NCBI GenBank assembly: GCA_907164885.2
Contig: OU015493.1
Coordinates: 63,511,275 to 63,575,274, forward strand
DNA: 64,000 bases
Direction of reading: 5' to 3'
Origin: Dolomedes plantarius
Lineage: Eukaryota > Arthropoda > Arachnida > Araneae > Dolomedidae
Shown here: positions 37,585-48,041 of the stretch, piece after piece
Position numbering within the stretch: position 1 is the stretch's first letter
Layout: each line of letters starts with the position of its first letter
Notes under the pieces: generated by a model
Seen by the model: the letters and a program-made list of their open reading frames with translations, nothing else
What the model was told of the DNA's origin: nothing
Database searches by the model: none
Made by a program: the position numbers and the translations under genes

Positions 37585-39679
37585 ATTCCTTCTTGGGCCC
37601 GTACTCTTGGGACACATGCTATCCCACCCCTTAAGGAAAAGGTTAACTAGATTTAATTTTATATCGCAGTTTTTATCTATAATAATTTATTACATATATT
37701 AGTTTTTCCTAGTTTGAAAGGTAGAGCAAAGTTTATATATTTCCCTTACTTTCTTTTACTTCTGAGCTGCCTAGAGTATTCGCGATTAATACTTTCTTTG
37801 CTTAGAATAACAACTGCAACATCATAGTGGCTTGGATTTATGGAGAAAGTTGCGATTTAAGTTATCTCCAAAGATTAATTTTTATACACTTCCCCATATC
37901 TTTTTTAAAAAAGTTTGTCTTAGTTCTAGCTGCTAGCTGCTATCTATGTCTTAGTTTCAAACTTCTAGAGTTCCACAGATGGATTTATGTCTTCCGATGT
38001 TATTTTTCCAAAAATTGGTTCGAAGAATTTTTATGAAGAGCTTTTAGACACTAATATCTTCACCGTTTGCTCCACGTACCGCAGTCGTGTAGTCGGTACG
38101 ATTTTCTCCTAAAGTGATAGCACTTCTATATACAAACTAGCTGAATACCCGTGATTCGCTACAGAGTACATTTTAAGATAATTACAATGAAAATTGTAAC
38201 GGATATTTTTATAGATAAAGTAATGTAGAAGAAAATATTCAAATTAAATCTAATGGAACATACTAAAGAATAAAATACAGTTAATATAGTACAGTTTGAG
38301 GAACATTTTCCCCGTCAATAACCAAAATTTCCTCAACCATTTTTTTACGGAGATCCGCACAAAGAAGAGTCACCGAGAATAGTTACAGAGAATAAGATAT
38401 TCCGTACAAACGTATTGAAGTGTCCCAGTTTAAACCCTTAGGGATGGAATTTAAAAAAAACCCTTTCTTAGCGGCTATCCATGTCATTATAGGAATGCAC
38501 TGTCAAAATTTAAGCCCTTAGGTTTAGCGGTTTGGTGTGTGCGAGGTCTGTCAGTCAGACACGGAACTGTTTTGTATACAGGTCTTATTTAATATCCATA
38601 AAACATACTAATTTGAATTAAATTCTTAAAAAACTTCCATCTCAATTAATCTAGTGGTTAAATTTTATCTTTTACTATATTTTAATATTTTTTTTGTCAA
38701 TTTATTTCGTTGTTATGCACATGACGCAAAATTAATTTAAAGTATCACAAAAAGAAATCTCGTGATCACCATTTAATAAATTAAATTCTAAAAATTAATC
38801 TTTAAAAATTCACCAAAAGTCCAAAAATCGGGGTAAAGTTTCGAAAAGGATTTCATTTTACAGTAATTTTTATTATTTTTTTCGTGATATAAATTTTGTA
38901 ACCCTCACATTATTTTTTTAAAGGCAAACTTAAAAACAGTTGCAAAAACAGCTTAAAAATTTAATTTTAAAAATCTAAGAAGAATTTTTCAAAAATCTTT
39001 CTTAGTGCACTCCTACACTATAAGAAGAATCGCCATGCAATATTTCAGCCCTTTAGGTCCAGAGGTTTGGTCTGTGCGTTATCTGTCAATCAGCCAGTCA
39101 GTCAGTCAGTCACAGAGCTGTTTTGTATACTACATATATTGATTATAATTAAAAAAAAATTCATTTTGTGCCTTGCACATTGAAAGTTATTTCGTTTTAA
39201 AACCTAAACGCATCTCAGAACCACCAGTCTATTATGATAAACTAATATACATTAGCATGAAATATAATTGCGCATCAAATTGCAAATCAACTTGAAAGCC
39301 TGATACTTAATTACAAAACACGCAGACCTGCCATCGTAAGGAGACACTAAAATTCAAATGCACGAGCGTTATATCACTTTTCCCTTGAATGAATCATCCA
39401 GAGTTGACGGTTTTCTAGATATCATTTAAGTCGGTTACCATTGGCGCTGTGGTACATCATTTATGCTCTTAACGACTAATGCACGTGTTATTATTAGAGG
39501 TACGTGTCTCTATAAGTGTTTGGCAGGGAAACACACACATTCACATATATTATTAATACAATAAAATCACTTCACTGGGTGCGTTTATTATCAAATAGTT
39601 TGATAATGGAAAACTTGAGATGGGGACATACTATAATTTCTCTTGCTAGGGAGTTAATATAGGAACTTGATTAAGTATA

Positions 39680-40364
39680 CAGGGTGACTAAAAAAAACCT
39701 TAACACATTTTAAAAATTTATATAAAGAAGAACTCATGGTAGGAACTAGAAATTCACATACGTGTTACCTTATATATTAGAGTTTTTTCTAGTATAGTCA
39801 ATAAATTTCAATTTGTGCTCCTTTTGTGGCACGGAGAATATCCAGTCGGTAATCCATTTCAGCCCATGAGCGTTCCAAAATGGATTCCGTAACACATGAA
39901 ATCGCAGCAATTATACGTTTTTTTGAGTTCTTTAAGACTATCTACTTTTGTTGAATAAATTTTGTCTTTGATAAATCCCCAAAGAATAAAAGGCAAAAAG
40001 TGTAATGTCTGGAGTTCGAGGCAGCCATTGGATGGGACCATCTCGTCCAATCCACCTGTTTGGAAAATTCCGCATTTAATAAGTATCGTACAATCATACC
40101 CCAGTGAAGCGGTGCACCGTCTTGTTCCCAAATGATTATTGGATGTAAATAAGAAATTTGTGGGACAGCAAAATAGCCATTTACAACTTTAGCCATTTTA
40201 CAACTTCCGCTTTCACGGAACAACTAGCACCCTCTATTTAACTTTTTTTAAACAGAAAAAAGTCTAATATATGTGGTAACAAATCTGTGAATTTCTAGTT
40301 CCTACCTTGTATACTTTTCTTTTATAAATTTTTAAAATGTGTCAAGGTTTTTTGAGATACTCTG
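39680..40364 (-). mobile_element. Internally deleted mariner element
   Basis: TA flanks both ends (39678-39679, 40365-40366). The ends CAGGGTGACTAAAAAAAACC and CAGAGTATCTCAAAAAACCT are inverted and match for about 95 bp with gaps. On the minus strand, remnants read EQDGAPLHWG (second catalytic Asp) and then ILWGFIKDKIYSTKVDSLKE, the region after the third Asp of DD34D mariners, separated by frameshifts. The N-terminal half is missing. It is not able to code for an active enzyme. Confidence 0.85.
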
Positions 40365-40493
40365 TATTATTTATTATTATTATTATTTCTACATCGGGGA
40401 ACACTAATTTCGATATAATGGAAAACCTTGGCACCGAAAAGAAACCAATCCTTTCATGTAAAGCAATTTTATAGTTTTCATAGCAATTTCGAA

Positions 40494-40612
40494 CTTGTGG
40501 CAGCCCAGTGGTACAGCGTGCTGGTTTTCGGTGCTGAGGGTACTCGGATCGAACCTTGGCGTCGCGCCAAGAAAAATACCTCCGTTCGTGTCGTCCCTTC
40601 ATAGGGGGTAAT
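40494..40612 (+). mobile_element. tRNA-derived SINE, 3'-truncated
   Basis: GGCAGCCCAGTGGTACAGCG (A box) and CTCGGATCGAACCTTGG (B box) are followed by CGTGTCGTCCCTTCATAGGG, matching the copies at 26386 and 24690. It stops before the Helitron-like arm. Confidence 0.8.
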
Positions 40613-41409
40613 GATATACATAAAGCAGTTCCGTAACTGACTGACTGACTGACAGATAACGCACAGTCCAAACCGCCGGACCTAAAATTCTGAAATTTTG
40701 CATGGCGATTCTTCTTATAGTGTAGGGGTGCACTAAGAAATATTTTTGAAAAATTCTTCTTGGATTTTTTAAGATAAATTTTTAAGCTGTTTTTGTGACA
40801 TTCTTTAAAGTTTGCATTTAAAATAATAATCTGAGGGTTATAAAATATATATTACGAGAAATATCATAAAAATTCCTTTAAAATGAAATCATTTTCGAAT
40901 CTTTACCTCTATTTTCTGATTTTTGGGGATTTTATAAAGATTAATTTTTAGAATTTAATTTATTAAATCCTGATCACATGATTTCTTTTTTGTGTGATAC
41001 TTTAAATTAATTTTGTGTCACGTGCATAACAACGAAATAAATTAACAAAAATATTGAAACACTGTAAAAGATAAAATTTAACCACTGGACTAATTGAGAT
41101 GGAAGTGTTTTAAAAATTTAATTCAAATTAGTATGTTTTATGGATATTAAACATACAAATTAATTGCATACATCGACCGTTGTATTTAATTTGAATGTAC
41201 TCCATATCGAATCACGGGTATTCAGCTAGTAAGGACATAAATAAGGGGAAACTGGAAATGGATATTTAAAATAACATCTAGGAAATAGGGGTAAATGGAT
41301 TTCTTCTGGTTCTGAATTCCATCGCATTCAATTTCACGTCTCAGTCGATAACTGGTACGGATGAGGACTTCCCGTAAGGAATATCGTAAAAAATGAAATA
41401 ACGCCTTAC

Positions 41410-41595
41410 CTGAAGATGAAGATGAATAGAATGAGCAATGCGAAAAATACGGCCACGTTGTCGACTGTTCTCAGCATGATGATGAGTTGTCTCCTCAGGG
41501 CCGGCATGAAACGCACCAGCTTCAAGATGCGCAGAAGGCGAAACGTCCGCAGAACCGATAGACCACTACCGCTGCTCTGACAGAGTTCGACCAGG
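41410..41595 (-). CDS. Ca-alpha1T: Cav3 exon: domain II S4 voltage sensor to S5
   Basis: The acceptor TTTTCCAG is followed by one base completing Ser, 61 codons, then two bases before the donor [32 protein letters not shown] begins with the end of S3 and enters S4. The S4 motif [15 protein letters not shown] shows basic residues at every third position (R, R, R, K, R), the gating charges. [20 protein letters not shown] is the S4-S5 linker, and [11 protein letters not shown] is the start of S5. The frame and residues closely match the family across the whole exon. The donor faces the longest intron (about 22.2 kb), which splits a Ser codon inside S5. Confidence 0.96.
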
Positions 41596-41802
41596 CTGGA
41601 AAATCAGAAGAACCGGTATCAGCTTTAGCCAGAAGAGGGCTACATCAGAAAGTAAAGGTGATTTGGAAATGACTTGATAACTGCAATGGTAAGAAACTGG
41701 TGCAGTTGCAGCTAAATAGGTTCGGTTTCTTTTATCTTAATAACACTTTTTTTTCAGTCCTTGTGGCTAAATGCGCAGGTATCAAACGTAATTTTAATTT
41801 AA

Positions 41803-42498
41803 GGGGGTCCGGGACACATTTAAAATAAAAAAAAATTTATTGAGTTAAATTTTTGAATTTTTTTTGTGATGGCAACCATATAATTTGTAAAAAAAATCAC
41901 ATCATAAAACTCCTCAAAAAGTTTTTAAAAATTTAAAAAATTTAAAATTTAGAAAAAAAGTGGGGTAATTTAAAATCGTTATAACTCGAAACATTATTTG
42001 TCGAATTTAAAACTTTTTCACTTAATTAAACAGAAATATAAAAATTTTATTTTTGATTCAGAATTTTTAAAAATATTATTTTTTTAAAAAATTGAAAATA
42101 TTTAGATTAAAAATTTTAAAAAAATGATGTAACTTATTTTTAAAAAATCATATTTTCAAAAGTAAATATTTTTTTCAAATTTTCTGAATTAAAATTAAAG
42201 TAAAATAGTTGAAAAGACATGTTCCAAGTTTGAACCATTTATCTTTAGCTGTTCTTGACTTATAACAATTTAAAGACGAGAAATGGGGAAAAAATCCATC
42301 ATGCAGAAAAACGTTCTTACAGGTTTTAACAATGATTGGCTACTATTAGAATGTTGCAAAAAATATTAATTTCTCCTATTCTAATAGAGATAGAAACATG
42401 ATTTAAACGCCATTTTAAGTGTAAAAGAACACAGAAGGTTTTAATGCAATAAAAGTTTTTTTTTTCGAAAATTGGAAGAATTTGTGTCCATGACCCCC
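41803..42498. mobile_element. TTAA-flanked element with ends GGGGGTC
   Basis: TTAA on both sides (41799-41802, 42499-42502). The ends GGGGGTCCGGGACACA and GGGGGTCATGGACACA (complement of the right end) form terminal inverted repeats. The interior is AT-rich and non-coding. The right half recurs at about 52166-52507 (for example TTCTTGACTTATAACAATTT and CATGATTTAAACG), ending in the same CCC..TTAA. TTAA targets fit piggyBac-type transposition. Confidence 0.8.
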
Positions 42499-42782
42499 TT
42501 AATACATTATACAACATTTGTTGCTGTAGGCTCTAGTCGAGATTTTTCTCCTACCATTTCCATCAACCGAAGCTATTTCATGCTTAATAATTTCATTGGT
42601 AAGAAAGATAATGACCGGAAGAAGTTACTCTGATTAAACAGAGATGAAGAATGGTCAATATCAAGATTTTGTAATGGATCGTACCAGGGTATCCGAACAA
42701 TAGTCCAAATTTTTTTACGAATGCATTCTAATACTTCTTAACATATTGGCTCTCGTTCTGTAACTTATGCCCTTAACTTTGC

Positions 42783-43135
42783 AGGGGCAAGGTGGCCCAG
42801 TTGGCAAGAGCAGCAGGCCAGTGATCTAAACGTCCCTGTTTCGATGCTCGTCGCTGCAAATCCACCGCCGTGTTCACTAATGGTGACCGGGACACGTAAA
42901 ATAGGTCATGGCTGCAGTGTCCTCCAAGTTCTGAAATTTACCTCTGGAGGTGTGGGGTCAAGTGTTCCGGTCTCGTCACTTGACTCGGTTCAAAATTATG
43001 GGGCCGGTCATTTAGCAAAGTCGGACTCTGACCCTTGTGGTGCTGATTCAAAACAGGAACCGCTCCTTTCAGCCCAATAACCTATTAGGATCTGGTGACA
43101 TGGAACCTCCAACCAGGGGGCATTAGCAACAACAA
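42783..43135 (+). mobile_element. tRNA-derived SINE, full length, 12-bp target duplication
   Basis: CCTTAACTTTGC flanks the unit exactly (42771-42782, 43136-43147). GGTGGCCCAGTTGGCAAGAG is the A box and CTGTTTCGATGCTCG the B box. The tail is GCATTAGCAACAACAA. The body matches the truncated copy at 5610-5855. A 78-codon open frame in it is not a gene. Confidence 0.93.
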
Positions 43136-43422
43136 CCTTAACTTTGCTCTGAAATTTTCAGGAATGTATAAAGTTTAAAAATTGTATAAAATCGTATCCA
43201 TTAAATGCAGAATCTTCACTAAATTAGTGGAAAAAATTAGGAAGAAAATATCGACATCTCTTTTTCAATTATGAATTAAGATGTTTATCGCCAGGAAATA
43301 TTAAAAAAAAACTTTGTGTAGTAATAGATGAAATTTTATTTTTTCTGGATTAATACACTCCATGAACAAGGAAAAGGTTTCCTACACAACTGCGCTAGGT
43401 GTAGCAAATGTTAATTTTTTTA

Positions 43423-43615
43423 ATAACGTGGCAGGCACTTTGTCTGGGGGACATTCATCCATCCACACCACGTGTTTGTTGGTTATGGGAGCAGCTTATA
43501 GGTTAATCGACACTATTGCCTATGGAGGGCAGTACAAGAACGGGCTTGTCATAGCCGAGTTTTGAACACTAGCGCACTTTTCGGAAGCCCGCACTGCTAA
43601 CCACTGCACTATGTA
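43423..43615 (-). mobile_element. tRNA-derived SINE
   Basis: On the minus strand, ACATAGTGCAGTGGTTAGCA is a good A box and GTGTTCAAAACTC a decayed B box. The tail GACAAAGTGCCTGCCACG matches the end of the copy at 26386-26610. Borders are approximate. Confidence 0.7.
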
Positions 43616-44434
43616 GAAAAAGGTAAAAAAAGGTGAAGTTATGACTGTCTATGAAAAATTCGTAAAAATTGTTCAGTCATGATTTAGAAGATAATTTAGA
43701 TGAAAATATCATTTGAAGGTATAAATCCATCAGTGGAAATCTAGAATTTTATAACCGAAATTTTAAGAGAAGATTTGGAGATGTGCAGGAAAATTATGCT
43801 TTTGGGATAAATTAAGCACAACTTTCTTTACAAAACCAAGTTACTATGCTATTATTATAGATTTCCATACAAAGAAAAATTAATCCCTCATAATGAAATA
43901 ATTTTCTTCAAAGGTTGCTCATCAAGTTAAAAGAAAGTAACAGAGGAAAGAAGATTTATTATTTTTTTCACTTAAGGAAAACTAATATATACTACAATTG
44001 TTTAAATTGCGTTATAATTTAAAATTAAATCTAGATAATAAATAAATAAGTTATTCAATTGGTTTAAGCTAGAAATATATGAAAATATTGAATAAAACTG
44101 GAAAGGTTAAAAAATATATATAAAGTAGAAAGTGTCTTTTAGTTCAATCTGTTACACCTTCCACATTATTTAGAATCTACTATGCTATGTGCACATACCT
44201 GCTTGTTAATGAAAAGACTTGTTAAACAGATTAACAGTTATATTCTCTCTAAATAATTACATTATCATCCTAGCTGTCAGATTTGGGTCATGCAAGTACA
44301 CAGATTTCCTCTATCACCAGAGTAATATTTACTTTTCAATTACTCAGAGATCTGATCGCAATTATTGGATTAATTCATGCAGATTGATGCGGTTGCAGCT
44401 TTGGGTGCTGGGAGTCATTACATTTGTATCTCAC

Positions 44435-44586
44435 CTGAGAACTACGATAACGCTGTCGAAGACGTTGAAGCCGCTGCTGATGTAGGTACAAAAGCCTTCT
44501 GCAAACATCTTTAGAATCATCTCAAGAAAGAAGACGGCCGTGAAGATGAAGTTGCTGATTTCAACTGCCAGTGTAAGCTCTTCCGG
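44435..44586 (-). CDS. Ca-alpha1T: Cav3 exon: domain II S2-S3
   Basis: The acceptor TTTCTAG is followed by PEELTLAVEISN; the donor is CTCAG|GTGAGA in phase 2. The exon encodes 50 codons plus two bases of a Ser codon. PEELT is the short extracellular S1-S2 loop. EISNFIFTAVFFLEMILKMF is S2, with the acidic/aromatic charge-transfer residues expected there. GFCTYISSGFNVFDSVIVVL covers the S2-S3 turn and S3, with NVFDSVIVV closely matching the family's N-x-FD-x-VIV motif. This is voltage-sensor scaffold of domain II. A (CA)n(TA)n microsatellite with a small inverted-repeat element starts about 130 bp upstream of the exon in the intron. Confidence 0.95.
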
Positions 44587-44717
44587 CTAGAAAGAAATAA
44601 TAATAAAACAGAATTGCCTGATTCATCCCTTGTGACTGTAACATTTGATTAGTTTCATATGTGTGCCAGTAAAGATTTATCTAAAATGCGCGAACATCCG
44701 AAAACAATTGCTGAATT

Positions 44718-44718
44718 C

Positions 44719-44800
<82 letters not shown>
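44718..44800. repeat. (CA)n(TA)n microsatellite
   Basis: About 11 CA units followed by about 29 TA units, directly abutting an inverted-repeat element. Confidence 0.95.
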
Positions 44801-44801
<1 letters not shown>

Positions 44802-45028
44802 CGCGGTGAAAAGCAAAGTGGTGTAAGTCAAAAGCGTTTTACTGAAAAAACTACCAAAAATTCCACCATAAATTGAACAAATTGTATATGATAATAATTA
44901 TTATAAAATTACAAATAATAAATATTTGCAATTCCACTATAAATTGAACATGGCGATTACATTTTTGCCCTCAAATAGAAAAAGTTGAAAAAGTGACTTA
45001 CACCACTTTGCCTTTCACCGCCTCATAT
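44796..45028. mobile_element. 233-bp MITE with 35-bp terminal inverted repeats
   Basis: ATATGACGCGGTGAAAAGCA (from 44796) and the complement of the right end (ATATGAGGCGGTGAAAGGCA) match over 35 bp with two mismatches, through AAGTGGTGTAAGTCA. The interior has two copies of ATTCCACYATAAATTGAACA. It is embedded in TA repeats, so the target duplication cannot be read. Confidence 0.8.
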
Positions 45029-45044
45029 GTGTGTGTATGTGCAA

Positions 45045-45097
45045 AATCTATTAACATTATTAGATGTAGGTACAACATCTAATAATGTTAATAGATT
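45045..45097. repeat. Perfect 23-bp hairpin
   Basis: AATCTATTAACATTATTAGA plus TGT (45045-45067) is followed by a 7-base loop and its exact complement (45075-45097). It lies just right of the MITE. Confidence 0.9.
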
Positions 45098-45463
45098 GGT
45101 ACAAATGTTTTCAACTTCAAACGTAAAATAAATTCATGAAACCCGTATGAAATAGTGCATTCGTCTGTAAAGTGAGCTATCTATTACGGAAAAACCAACT
45201 GAAAAATCATAATCGTAGTGTTTATACATAAAAAACAACAACACTGGAGTTGTACAGAATTTTCCTAAATTACAGATTGCTAAGCTGTTTCTTCTTATTC
45301 CCATAAAAGGAGAGATATATTGAATGTAACAAGAATAGCTATTTTGATGATAGCTCTAGGCCATGACAATGTTGAATCGCGGTGCAAAGCAAAATTTGTC
45401 GGCACTCAGAGATTAAGGAAGTGTATTACTCAGAAGTGCAAAATGTAATAGAAATAGATAATA

Positions 45464-46871
45464 CACTGCTGGCCACTGTAAATGCAACACCCTGAAGGAA
45501 ACATGCAAATAACATGAAATTTACAACATGCATTAGCGGAGGTGAGATACGCAAATGATTAGAATTTCAGCGCAGACGCACATCACGCGCGCCTGTGGCG
45601 CCACTTCAAAGCGCTATTTAAGGCTTGGAGATTTCGACGATTTCAAGTTCGGCAATTGTGTTTTTCTTGTGGTTTTTTCAAAAAAACGATCAATTATGCC
45701 TCGTCGAAAACAGCCATCATCTTTTGATCAAGTATCCGAGTTCGACAGAGGAAGGATAGTGGCCTACCGAGATTGTGGATTATCTTTCAGGGAAATCGAT
45801 AGTCGTGTTCGACGAAACCAAACAACTGTAATGCGGATATGTGATCGTTGGATGCAGGAGGGTACGACGGACCGGCGTGTTCGATCGCATCCACCTCAGC
45901 GCACCACTTCACGTGATGACAGGCAGATTGTGCGCATGGCAGTGACGGATCGCTCAGTCACATCACGAACGATAGCACAGCACATGCAGTCTGTAACGCA
46001 TCATCCAGTGTCTGCGCGTACAATTCGACGCCGTTTACAGCAGAGTGGTCTGTCCGCAAGACGTCCATTGCTTTGTCTACCCTTGACGCAGAACCACAGA
46101 CGTCTCCGCCGCCAATGGTGCGATGACAGAAGGATGTGGACGGCAGAATCGAATGAAATTGTCTTTACTGACGAGTCCCGCTTCTGTCTGCAACACCATG
46201 ATGGTCGCACTCGAGTCTGGAGACACCGTGAAGAGATGATGCTGAACAGCTGCGTTATGCACCGCCACACTGGTCCTGCACCGGGTATTATGGTATGGGG
46301 CGGTATTGGATATCATTCTCGCACACCTCTAGTACGCATTGCCGGTACTTTAAACAGCCAGCGCTACATCTCCGAGGTGTTGGAGCCAGTTGTCCTTTCT
46401 TACCTTCAGGGCTTGCCCACAGCCATATTTCAACAGGATAATGCGCGACACACGTGGCACGCATTGTCCAACGGTTCTTCGTCAATCGCCAGATTGAATT
46501 GCTTCCCTGGCCGCCTCGCTCTCCGGATCTTTCGCCGATAGAAAACATGTGGTCCATGGTTGCTCTACGATTGACCCAGATTCCATCCCCAGCTGCCACA
46601 GCAGATCAACTTTGGCAACGTGTGGAAGCTGCTTGGTCTGCTGTACCCCAAGAACTCATCCAAAGTCTCTTTGAATCAATGCCGAGGCGTGTGGCAGATG
46701 TGATCTCCAACAATAGCGTCTACTCTGGCTACTGATTTTAGCAGGAACCACACTTCACAGAAGTCTATAAATTTAATCATTTGATACTTGGTCAACATGT
46801 TATCTACAAAATAAATTTTTTTGTGATATCTCTTGTCTTTCTTGGTGTTGCAATTTGGGTGGCCAGCAGTG
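45464..46871 (+). mobile_element. Tc1-like DD34E transposon, complete ends
   Basis: TA flanks both ends (45462-45463, 46872-46873). The inverted ends CACTGCTGGCCAC and GTGGCCAGCAGTG are exact over 13 bp and continue to TGCAACACC / GGTGTTGCA. The 1408-bp unit carries a single transposase gene. Low divergence of the ends indicates a recent insertion. It sits in a channel intron in antisense orientation to the host gene. Confidence 0.95.
45696..46735 (+). pseudogene. Tc1-like transposase, one frameshift
   Basis: The likely start is the ATG at 45696 (MPRRKQPSSF); the frame is open upstream to 45555 but that part is element 5' UTR and does not resemble transposases. Residues 1-110 contain two helix-turn-helix units (DRGRIVAYRDCGLSFREID; SARTIRRRLQQSGLSARR) for binding the inverted repeats. 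The catalytic triad is present: Asp in VFTDESRFCL, Asp in IFQQDNARH, and Glu in SPDLSPIENMW. A one-base deletion right after QDNAR (about 46450) moves the rest into another frame (46454-46735, ending SNNSVYSGY), so the Glu is not made with the two Asp. Otherwise no stops interrupt about 345 codons. It cuts and pastes its element in the family; this copy is inactive. Confidence 0.92.
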
Positions 46872-48041
46872 TATGTGCGAACTTAGAAATTGGAGTATGA
46901 AAGTGGATTTTTCAATCAACGTGTGAGAGATGTGAGAGTTAGTAAAGTGATTACACTAATACATTAAAGATCAGTTGTCATTTTACTTTACAAACACTGA
47001 ACAGACAAAAAAGATGGTTTAAAGGAAACTGTTGCATTCATCTAATGTAGACTTCAGCTTAGTGAAGCGTTTCCAAAGTCGTTCAGTCCTATCTAAGGGA
47101 AATAACTTTTGAAATTACATAAAGAATTTGTGGAAAATGTTTGACTTGTATCCTTTTCACAGCCCACTCACATGAGATCGTTTGGGCTAGTGAAACATAG
47201 GACATCTTCCTAGACCGATACTTCCACTTGGAAGTTCGAAGGTTCACCTTCTACATAAATGGCCACAGAGATATGAAGAATTTTTCTTGATATAATGGTT
47301 TCAATCGTCAGATATTAATGCTGCTGAAAATTTAATTGATCAAGTCTAAAGCAACTTCCAATAGATTCGTTATACTAGCAAATCTTTAATAAATGGAAGA
47401 CTCTTCCTACTTAGACTAACATAGTTCTATCACAAATATACCATATTTTCCTTATACTCCCCAGTTGGGGTTTATTTGTCAGAGTCATTGGCATTTTGAA
47501 ACGCTATTTTAAATTCGTAACAATACACACATGAAAAGAAATTAAGACAAAAATAAGAGGATTATCCTTACATCATAGAGACATTATCAAATGAATTCCA
47601 TTTTCTTCTAGAGTTTCTTGGTATTGCTGGAGAAATTTATCTTTGCATCAGTAACTACTTTTAATAGGAACTTATCATGCAATTTTATCTTCTTCAAAAT
47701 ATGGAAATTTTGTACCATAATTGCAAGGCACTTCGTTTGTTCATTCGTGGGATAGATTGACCGAAATTTGCTACCCAACGTTAAAATTTTAAAGAAACTA
47801 CGCTATTAAAATCTTACCCTCCTGCCTAGTATCGGTAACAATGGAGGGCTCCGCCCATGGATTGTAGTTCCCATTATACTGATTGAAGAGTAGTATCGGA
47901 AGTGCAGGATTTGTTTCGAAAGATATTAGAATAAAGCGATCATACAAACACCAAATTAACAGCAAAATACCTTATAATGGAAAATCACTCATAGAGTTTG
48001 AAGTAATCGGTTTTGGGGAAAGTCAAAGACATTGCTATATG

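Larger units (their letters stand above)
38137..41229. mobile_element. Outward-facing pair of Helitron-like ends
   Basis: The minus strand at the left and the plus strand at the right both end ATCACGGGTATTCAGCTAG followed by T, as a Helitron 3' end should (CTAG then T, preceded by a short GC-rich hairpin, here partly decayed: CTGTAGCG..CACGG on the left). Interior arms also match in inverted order: 38586-39120 against 40632-41165, for example CATACTAATTTGAATTAAAT and TCATTTCGTTGTTATGCAC-like blocks. Both arms carry tandem TCAG/CTGA units next to GATAACGCACAG(T/A)CC. The spacer holds a mariner (39680-40364) and a SINE (40494-40612). No Rep/helicase coding is visible. Confidence 0.65.
19222..41409 (-). 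other. 22.2-kb intron inside domain II S5
   Basis: The longest intron of the window. It holds a foldback TTAA element (21398-22142), SINEs (22259-22598, about 24690-24943, about 26386-26610, about 30165-30930, about 35199-35482, about 37085-37215, about 40494-40612), mariner elements (24106-24677, 39680-40364), a 594-bp MITE (30256-30849), 32-bp tandem repeats (31959-32086) and a pair of Helitron-like ends (38137-41229). Stretches 19300-20850, 25000-26380, 27250-30160 and 32100-35190 are AT-rich with no supported feature. Confidence 0.75.
41596..44434 (-). other. Intron between II S2-S3 and S4-S5 exons
   Basis: About 2.84 kb. It contains a TTAA element (41803-42498), a full-length SINE (42783-43135) and a minus-strand SINE (about 43423-43615). 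43620-44430 is AT-rich with no supported feature. Confidence 0.8.

Noticed and set aside
42686..42715. Another CAGGGTG-type mariner end
   Set aside because: CCAGGGTATCCGAACAATAG is only roughly similar, and no partner end is visible.
42844..43080. A 78-codon open frame on the plus strand
   Set aside because: It is internal to the full-length SINE and has no conserved protein features.
45555..45695. N-terminal extension of the Tc1 transposase
   Set aside because: The frame is open, but the usual MPRRK start is at 45696 and the upstream part looks like the element's 5' UTR.
47160..47260. Another SINE head
   Set aside because: GAAGTTCGAAGGTTC resembles a B box, but no A box at the right distance and no body shared with other copies.
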